Origin: a virus
Virus record (IMG/VR): IMGVR_UViG_3300020185_003165
Coordinates: 1 to 35,335 of that record
Strand: one strand, 5' to 3'
Length of the DNA: 35,335 nucleotides
Part shown: positions 31,011 to 35,335 of the stretch, one piece after another
Position numbering within the stretch: the first letter of the stretch is position 1
Layout of the letters: each line of letters opens with the position of its first letter
Translations under genes and position numbers: made by a program
Notes under the pieces: model-generated
The model's input: only the letters and a program-made list of their open reading frames with translations
Told to the model about the DNA's origin: nothing
Databases searched by the model: none

Positions 31011-32174
31011 TTATCCTATATAAATTGGAAATGGAACCTTGCCTAATTCTTTTTCAATGAAATCGCTTTCGGCTGTTCTTCTTTCTAGTAATTTTTCTCT
31101 TGATGTTTCTCCTAAATAAGCCCTTAACCTATCAATTAATCTTTCTTTTTCTCCAGTAGCTGCTGTAATTAAATCATTTGCATTTAGTGTAACATTATCC
31201 CCAGGGACTGGTACTACTTGATATTTACCTCTAACATACCCTAACATTTCTTTACATAAAGCTAAAGCATATTCAAATATCCAACTTCTACCTACTGAGT
31301 TAATATCATCGTAATTTGGGTTTTTATAAGGTACATCATATATATTAGTAATAGTACTACTTCCACCTACTACAAAGGAAGCTGAAGATCTTTCTGAGTT
31401 AAGAATATATTCAAAGTATAATTTTGGGACTGATCCATCGGGTATTGGGAAAATTCTTAAATTATTGTTATGCATTTCAAAAGAATAATTTGCTCTTCTG
31501 ATCATATCATTAAATTCTATTTGTTGGATAACTTGTAAATCATAATTAATAGGCATTAACATGAAATTTACACCAGCAGGAGAAAATCCATCCCAACCAA
31601 AAGTATCCATCATATCCATAGTACCCATTCCTGCTCCTACATAAGGATCAAAAAATCTTAACATTGCAGGTGGAGCTTCATAAAAAACTCTCATAATTTC
31701 TATATCATGATCCTTATAATGTGGTATAGTATCCTTTGCCCATTCTTCTAAATTATAATCTTGTACTGATTTTGTTAAATTAACATGACCTGTATGCCAG
31801 TCAACATTACCACCAGTACCAGCTTCAACCCCATATTGTTCTGACATTTGGATTATTCTTCCTAGATTTGGAACAACAACTGAATTTTCAATATCCATAG
31901 TAGAAGCATCTGCTCCTTCTAAGGTTAAATAATTATCTCTAATTTTAAACCCGTATAATTCATTAGCATATATTGTTACTGCTTCTTCAAAAGCAGCATA
32001 AAAGTTTAAATCTTGAAGTTCAACATCCACAATAGGATATCCTAATCTTCTTGCTGCAAAAGTTGAAAATTTATCTGCGTCTATTTGGAATTCAGGATCA
32101 TTATCATAAAACCCAAAAGGTGTATCTCCTGGGTGGAATGAACTAGATCCGGGCCATATTGGTATATTTGCCAT
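31011..32174 (-). CDS. gp13: Neck protein, gp13-like head completion protein (387 aa)
   Basis: Myovirus neck proteins of this type share a C-terminal segment similar to that seen here: WIFEYALALCKEMLGYVRGK, VPVPGDNVTLNANDLITAA and LRAYLGETSREKLLERRTAE. The N-terminal region has WPGSSSFHPGDTPFGFYDND and FAARRLGYPIVDVELQD. T4 gp13 (309 aa) completes the packaged head and contacts gp14. The longer size comes from a Met/Gly-rich middle (GAGMGTMDMMDTFGWDGF, around 200-220). It heads the neck block. Its leader overlaps the end of the 437-aa gene and contains CATAAATA on the coding strand, close to the T4 late consensus. Confidence 0.75.
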   Translation of the reverse strand: MANIPIWPGSSSFHPGDTPFGFYDNDPEFQIDADKFSTFAARRLGYPIVDVELQDLNFYAAFEEAVTIYANELYGFKIRDNYLTLEGADASTMDIENSVVVPNLGRIIQMSEQYGVEAGTGGNVDWHTGHVNLTKSVQDYNLEEWAKDTIPHYKDHDIEIMRVFYEAPPAMLRFFDPYVGAGMGTMDMMDTFGWDGFSPAGVNFMLMPINYDLQVIQQIEFNDMIRRANYSFEMHNNNLRIFPIPDGSVPKLYFEYILNSERSSASFVVGGSSTITNIYDVPYKNPNYDDINSVGRSWIFEYALALCKEMLGYVRGKYQVVPVPGDNVTLNANDLITAATGEKERLIDRLRAYLGETSREKLLERRTAESDFIEKELGKVPFPIYIG

Positions 32175-32184
32175 AGTTTTTTAT

Positions 32185-33498
32185 TTATGCGTTATCTGAG
32201 TTAACAACTACGTATTCAACATCCATCCTTTCTGTTTCAGCATACACAGAAACAAATTCTATATCTTGCTCAAAGAAGCCGTTAAATGTACTTCCTGTAA
32301 CTTGAGGACTTGAAAACATTAAAGATGATGTAGGTAATACATCCATCGTCCAGTAACTTCTTGCTCCATTTTCTGTAAAATCATTTAAGGTTAAAGTAAA
32401 TACGGCATCTGTTGAATTACCTATTTCAGCACCATTTACTGTAATTGTTTCTCCTACTTCATACCCACTTCCACCTGCTGCTATTTTTGCTTGAAATACG
32501 TTTGTATTTATATTACTACTAGTTAAGGCTAACATAGATGCTGCAGATGAATCAGCAACATCATCTGCTATTAATGTATTAGTATAATCTGAACTTACTA
32601 CTCCAAACCCTACATTAGTTAGTTGATCTTGAGATATTGTAATTGTTTGATTTTCCAAATATCCTGTTCCTATATTTACTGGTTTTACTACTGTAATTAC
32701 ACCACCATCTGACTTTACACTAACTGTACCACCTTGACCTGTAGCTGTATAAACTGCTATTTCTCTTGTTATATTATTTGTTACATTAGGAATTAAACCG
32801 TTATTAGTAAAAGGTTGATTTGTTACTAATTGTCCCGTTCCTAAATCTCCGCTTGCAATTGTTAATAAATCTCCTACTACATATCCTCTTCCAGGATTTA
32901 ATACCATTACAGTTGATAATGTTGGTGTAGATGGATTTGCTCCTGTAACTACTGCTTGAGCTGTTGCTCCAGTACCGCTACCTCCTATTAAATTAACATT
33001 ATAAGTTCCAGTAGCACAATCATCGGGTGCAATATTTAATCCTAAACTTTGACTCATTATTAAAGATGAAGAAATAACAACATCTAATGTCATCCCACTA
33101 CCACTAACACTTGCTGTAGTTGGTACACCTGCGTATAACCCAATTACACCCCCAACACCACCGCTTGTATAAGATGAAGTTAAATCCGTACCTATAACGC
33201 CTATCCCATCAGGTGACTTTGATGATGTAAAAGAAACTGCTAATGAAGATGTTGTGTCTAAATTAGTAATCCTAGCATATTTCATACTACTTGATGGAAA
33301 AGTTCCTGCTGAAGGTCTTACCCCATTGACATTAAATAAATCAATTGGAGTTTGAGCTGGTATTGTAACTATTCTTCTATCTACATTAGTAATATTCCCT
33401 AATGTAAAAAATGTTTCATTTGTAGTTTTAATACCCTTAACTACGTGTTCCTCCTTTATTTTAATCTGAAATGCTGATGGAGTAAGTATTGATGCCAT
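32185..33498 (-). CDS. Virion structural protein with three-module beta array (437 aa)
   Basis: I do not recognise a named family. The first ~150 residues are a beta-rich head (FQIKIKEEHVVKGIKTTNET, then FTLGNITNVDRRIVTIPAQT). Residues ~161-375 contain three Gly-Tyr-turn modules (GRGYVVGDLLTI, GTGYLENQTITI, GSGYEVGETITV) that match the tail sheath insertion module by module. The last ~60 residues (YWTMDVLPTSSLMFSS, then FVSVYAETERMDVEYVVVN) form another beta part. It lies upstream of gp13 and downstream of a terminator, in the structural block, so it is probably a head or neck decoration protein. Expression is separated from phoH by the terminator and restarts at the element at 33510. Confidence 0.6.
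   Translation of the reverse strand: MASILTPSAFQIKIKEEHVVKGIKTTNETFFTLGNITNVDRRIVTIPAQTPIDLFNVNGVRPSAGTFPSSSMKYARITNLDTTSSLAVSFTSSKSPDGIGVIGTDLTSSYTSGGVGGVIGLYAGVPTTASVSGSGMTLDVVISSSLIMSQSLGLNIAPDDCATGTYNVNLIGGSGTGATAQAVVTGANPSTPTLSTVMVLNPGRGYVVGDLLTIASGDLGTGQLVTNQPFTNNGLIPNVTNNITREIAVYTATGQGGTVSVKSDGGVITVVKPVNIGTGYLENQTITISQDQLTNVGFGVVSSDYTNTLIADDVADSSAASMLALTSSNINTNVFQAKIAAGGSGYEVGETITVNGAEIGNSTDAVFTLTLNDFTENGARSYWTMDVLPTSSLMFSSPQVTGSTFNGFFEQDIEFVSVYAETERMDVEYVVVNSDNA
32374..33018 (-). repeat. Three-module beta-rich array shared with the sheath
   Basis: Residues ~161-375 of the 437-aa protein. Modules correspond in order to those of the sheath insert; for example SDGGVITVVKPVNIGTGY here versus SDGTNVSVLTVNALGTGY in the sheath. 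Confidence 0.65.
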
Positions 33499-33509
33499 AA
33501 TTATTTTTG

Positions 33510-33521
33510 TTATAAATATAT
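33510..33521 (-). promoter_or_regulatory. Candidate late promoter element directly after the phoH terminator
   Basis: The coding strand reads ATATATTTATAACAAAAATA, 11 bases before the ATG and immediately downstream of the terminator's T run. This back-to-back stop and restart is the clearest argument that the element is a promoter. Confidence 0.45.
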
Positions 33522-33549
33522 AAAAAAAGAGGCTTAATTGCTAAGCCCC
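33522..33549 (-). terminator. Rho-independent terminator after phoH
   Basis: The coding strand has GGGGCTTA-GCAAT-TAAGCCTC followed by seven T: an eight-base-pair stem with one G-U pair. It separates the phoH block from the structural block. Confidence 0.9.
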
Positions 33550-33565
33550 TTTTAAATTTTTAGGA

Positions 33566-34300
33566 CTATCGCCTAGCTTTTCCGCTAGTGCCGGAGGATC
33601 CTTTAATAATCCCCCTACTTTCAGCTTCTTCATAAATTTCAATCAAGTTATCCACAATTGGGTCTCTATGATTTTGCATTAAAGTAATAGAACACATATT
33701 TTTTACTTTACGAGCTGCTGAGTATAAAAATCTAAAACCAGATTCTCGTTTTGATTTCAAATCAACTTGGTGGTCATCACCACAAATAATCATTTTTGAT
33801 CTTAATCCTATTCGGGTTGAAATCATTTCCATTTGTTCATGAGTAACATTCTGAGCTTCATCTACAATAATACAAGAGTCTAAAAAGGTTCTTCCTCTCA
33901 TAAATGCTAAAGGAACTATTTCTACTTTGCCATCCTCAATTAATTTTTCTACTTTTACCTTATCATATAAGGCATACATATTTTGGTAAATAGGTTGAAT
34001 CCAAGGATCCATTTTTTCTCTTAAATCCCCAGGTAAAAATCCTATTTCTTCTTTTGAAACTGTAGGTCTAGTAATGATTATTTTTGAATAGTGTCTTCGT
34101 ATAAGACCATCTAAAGCAACTTGACATGCTAGGAGTGTTTTTCCAGATCCTGCTCTTCCGGCTAATAGGGTTAATGTGTTATCTAATATTTTTTGTTTGG
34201 CTTCTTTTTGTTCCTCGTTTAAACTTATTTTGAATTTTATTGGGTTCTTCACAGTTCTTTGTTTTCTGTGTACTTCGTCTGTGTGGGGTTTTGAAGGCAT
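33566..34300 (-). CDS. phoH: PhoH-like P-loop ATPase (244 aa)
   Basis: The complete PhoH ATPase domain is present: Walker A GRAGSGKT (48-55), the TRPTVSKEEIGFLPGDLREK segment (78-97), Walker B IIVDEAQN (144-151), sensor-like ICGDDHQVD (172-180) and the QNHRDPIV end (209-216). PhoH proteins are ATPases of uncertain role (RNA metabolism, phosphate stress) and are frequent in marine phages. The C terminus carries a short GSSGTSGKARR tail. The chosen ATG overlaps the upstream decarboxylase-like gene by 52 bases; a start further in is possible, as the conserved domain begins near residue 25. It is the last gene of its transcription unit and is followed by a strong terminator. Confidence 0.93.
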   Translation of the reverse strand: MPSKPHTDEVHRKQRTVKNPIKFKISLNEEQKEAKQKILDNTLTLLAGRAGSGKTLLACQVALDGLIRRHYSKIIITRPTVSKEEIGFLPGDLREKMDPWIQPIYQNMYALYDKVKVEKLIEDGKVEIVPLAFMRGRTFLDSCIIVDEAQNVTHEQMEMISTRIGLRSKMIICGDDHQVDLKSKRESGFRFLYSAARKVKNMCSITLMQNHRDPIVDNLIEIYEEAESRGIIKGSSGTSGKARR

Positions 34301-35016
34301 TTTTGAGTGTGGTTTATTTTAATTAATTTATCAAGACCAGCATTTACATGCATTGTATTATCTAATACAGTCTCAAACTCATATCTAGAATCTAGAGGTA
34401 GAACTAAATCTACTTGGGAACCCCATCTAATTAAACTGAATCTTTCGTTTTGGACACAAAGATCATTTTGTTGTTTAAAAGGGGCTATTACATTTACATC
34501 TTCATCGGCAATTTGTATTAAATGGTATGTATAATCCAAAGAGGGAACATACACTTGGTTAGACATTCTTTCATTGTATTTTAAATACGCCATGTTGTTA
34601 GGATTAATTACTTTATTTAATATATCCTTCTCTACAGCTAACATAGGTTGATTAGTAGATTCAATAGGCTCCAAACGTTTATATTTAAGTACACCCCCGT
34701 ATGGAATTCTATTAATATGTACATCATAAAATGACATAAATATTCCAATAACTAAAGAAGGGTGATTATAATCACGATCTCCCATTACATCTTGAAGTGT
34801 GTAATCAACACCTTTTATTTCTAAAACTTGATCACCAGGTTGTACTACTTTTTGATATAAAATAGTTCCATCTGCTGGGCTATAAAAATGCTTATAATCT
34901 ATATGTGTTGGCCTTAATGGATCTCTAAAGAAAAAATTATTACTTAACTCTCCTACAGACTTTTTAGATAATTCTGCAACTTCTCCATTTAACCAGTCTT
35001 CTAGTTTTTCAGCCAT
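34249..35016 (-). CDS. psd: Phosphatidylserine decarboxylase-like pyruvoyl enzyme (255 aa)
   Basis: PSD family features in order: FYSPADG (44-50) with D49; IFMSFYDVHINRIPYGG (92-108) with H100; and SLIRWGSQVDLVLP (194-207), where the Gly-Ser pair (G199-S200) is the autocleavage site that makes the pyruvoyl group. Cellular PSD makes phosphatidylethanolamine from phosphatidylserine at the membrane. There is no clear transmembrane segment, and 255 aa is near the size of short PSD forms. All three residues expected for self-processing are present, so it is probably active. The start overlaps the stop of the preceding gene by one base (TAATG). A related hydrolase or other acceptor is possible; the phage role is unknown. 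Confidence 0.85.
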   Translation of the reverse strand: MAEKLEDWLNGEVAELSKKSVGELSNNFFFRDPLRPTHIDYKHFYSPADGTILYQKVVQPGDQVLEIKGVDYTLQDVMGDRDYNHPSLVIGIFMSFYDVHINRIPYGGVLKYKRLEPIESTNQPMLAVEKDILNKVINPNNMAYLKYNERMSNQVYVPSLDYTYHLIQIADEDVNVIAPFKQQNDLCVQNERFSLIRWGSQVDLVLPLDSRYEFETVLDNTMHVNAGLDKLIKINHTQKCLQNPTQTKYTENKEL

Positions 35017-35335
35017 TAAAGAAGTGATTTAAAGTGATCAACTCTATTTAAATGCATTACCATACAACTTAACATAGCTCCAGATTTCATATATTCAGAT
35101 AAATTAAATATAACAGGTTCCATCCCCTCGTCAGAACATATTTTTTCTAATGATTCAATTTTGTGTTTTTCACCCTCATAAAATTCATCTGATTTTTTTA
35201 ATTCTGAAATGTTTGAGGCACATAATATCATGTTTCCTAATCTAACAGAATTGGCCATTCCATAAGTAGAATCATCAGCATTTATATCTATTATATTTGT
35301 ATATTTGCTTATTTGCGCTAACTCTGTTTTATCAT
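35016..35335 (-). CDS. Amidinotransferase/DDAH-like (arginine deiminase superfamily) protein, 3' fragment
   Basis: The frame is open to the right edge, so the 5' end is outside the window; a start at the internal Met at 35258 would be wrong. The visible ~105 residues end with NADDSTYGMANSVRLGNMIL, then EPVIFNLSEYMKSGAMLSCM and VMHLNRV. The 'DLSE-hydrophobic-K-SG-xxx-SCM' end is characteristic of the guanidino-group-modifying superfamily (dimethylarginine dimethylaminohydrolase, CtlX and amidinotransferases), the Cys being the catalytic nucleophile near the C terminus. The exact substrate cannot be told without the missing part. Gene coupling to the PSD-like gene is tight. Confidence 0.7.
   Translation of the reverse strand, partial: DKTELAQISKYTNIIDINADDSTYGMANSVRLGNMILCASNISELKKSDEFYEGEKHKIESLEKICSDEGMEPVIFNLSEYMKSGAMLSCMVMHLNRVDHFKSLL

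Noticed and set aside
33566-33610. The GSSGTSGKARR tail of PhoH as a link to the GTSG fibre.
   Set aside because: Only two triplets; too short to distinguish from a flexible linker by chance.
35016-35258. A separate 80-aa gene starting at the ATG at 35258.
   Set aside because: The frame stays open upstream to the window edge and the peptide before that Met fits the same family, so it is the end of a larger gene.

Overview
The window is a stretch of a tailed, contractile-tail (myovirus, T4-superfamily-like) phage genome. It is AT-rich, and every convincing gene lies on the minus strand, so transcription runs from high to low coordinates. Diagnostic genes include a contractile tail sheath, a tail tube, a T4 gp26-type protein, a tape measure protein, neck and tail-completion proteins, PhoH, and beginnings of baseplate genes. 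Almost no start codon has a Shine-Dalgarno sequence; leaders are A/T-rich. That is typical of phages of Bacteroidota, so a marine flavobacterial-type host is my best guess, but other AT-rich aquatic hosts are not excluded.

Layout in the direction of transcription. (1) 35335-33566: the 3' end of an amidinotransferase/DDAH-like gene, a phosphatidylserine decarboxylase-like gene and phoH, overlapping or abutting each other and ending in a strong terminator. (2) 33498-29461: a structural protein with a three-module beta-rich array, then gp13-like and gp14-like neck proteins and a gp15-like tail terminator. (3) 29426-17112: an adhesin/fibre cassette with an 846-aa fibre protein, a giant 3007-aa protein whose core is 843 consecutive proline-poor Gly-X-Y triplets, and a 242-aa fibre-tip-like protein. 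(4) 17049-12181: three translationally linked glycosyltransferases, including a TibC/Aah-type (BAHT) heptosyltransferase with its iron-finger cysteines and a 903-aa multi-domain enzyme. (5) 12159-9909: another fibre-like protein and a small coiled-coil protein. (6) 9856-135: sheath, tube (ending in a UUCG terminator), gp26-like protein with an overlapping downstream frame (possible tail-assembly-chaperone frameshift), tape measure protein, a small protein and a tube-initiator-like protein. (7) The first codons of a gp53/LysM-type baseplate gene run off the left edge.

The most interesting hypothesis is a fibre glycosylation system. A giant collagen-like fibre has Thr or Ser in nearly every triplet and practically no proline. 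It lies just before three glycosyltransferases, one from a family known to O-glycosylate Ser/Thr-rich bacterial adhesins. Sugar may replace hydroxyproline in stabilising the triple helix, or may coat the fibre for adhesion or shielding. The fibre also has a regular 39-triplet higher-order period, periodic loss of the obligatory Gly and a Glu-to-Lys gradient along its length. A second notable point is a three-module domain array shared, in the same order, by the tail sheath insertion and a separate structural protein. No stretch over 300 bases lacks a gene, and I saw no tRNA, CRISPR array, insertion sequence or integrase.
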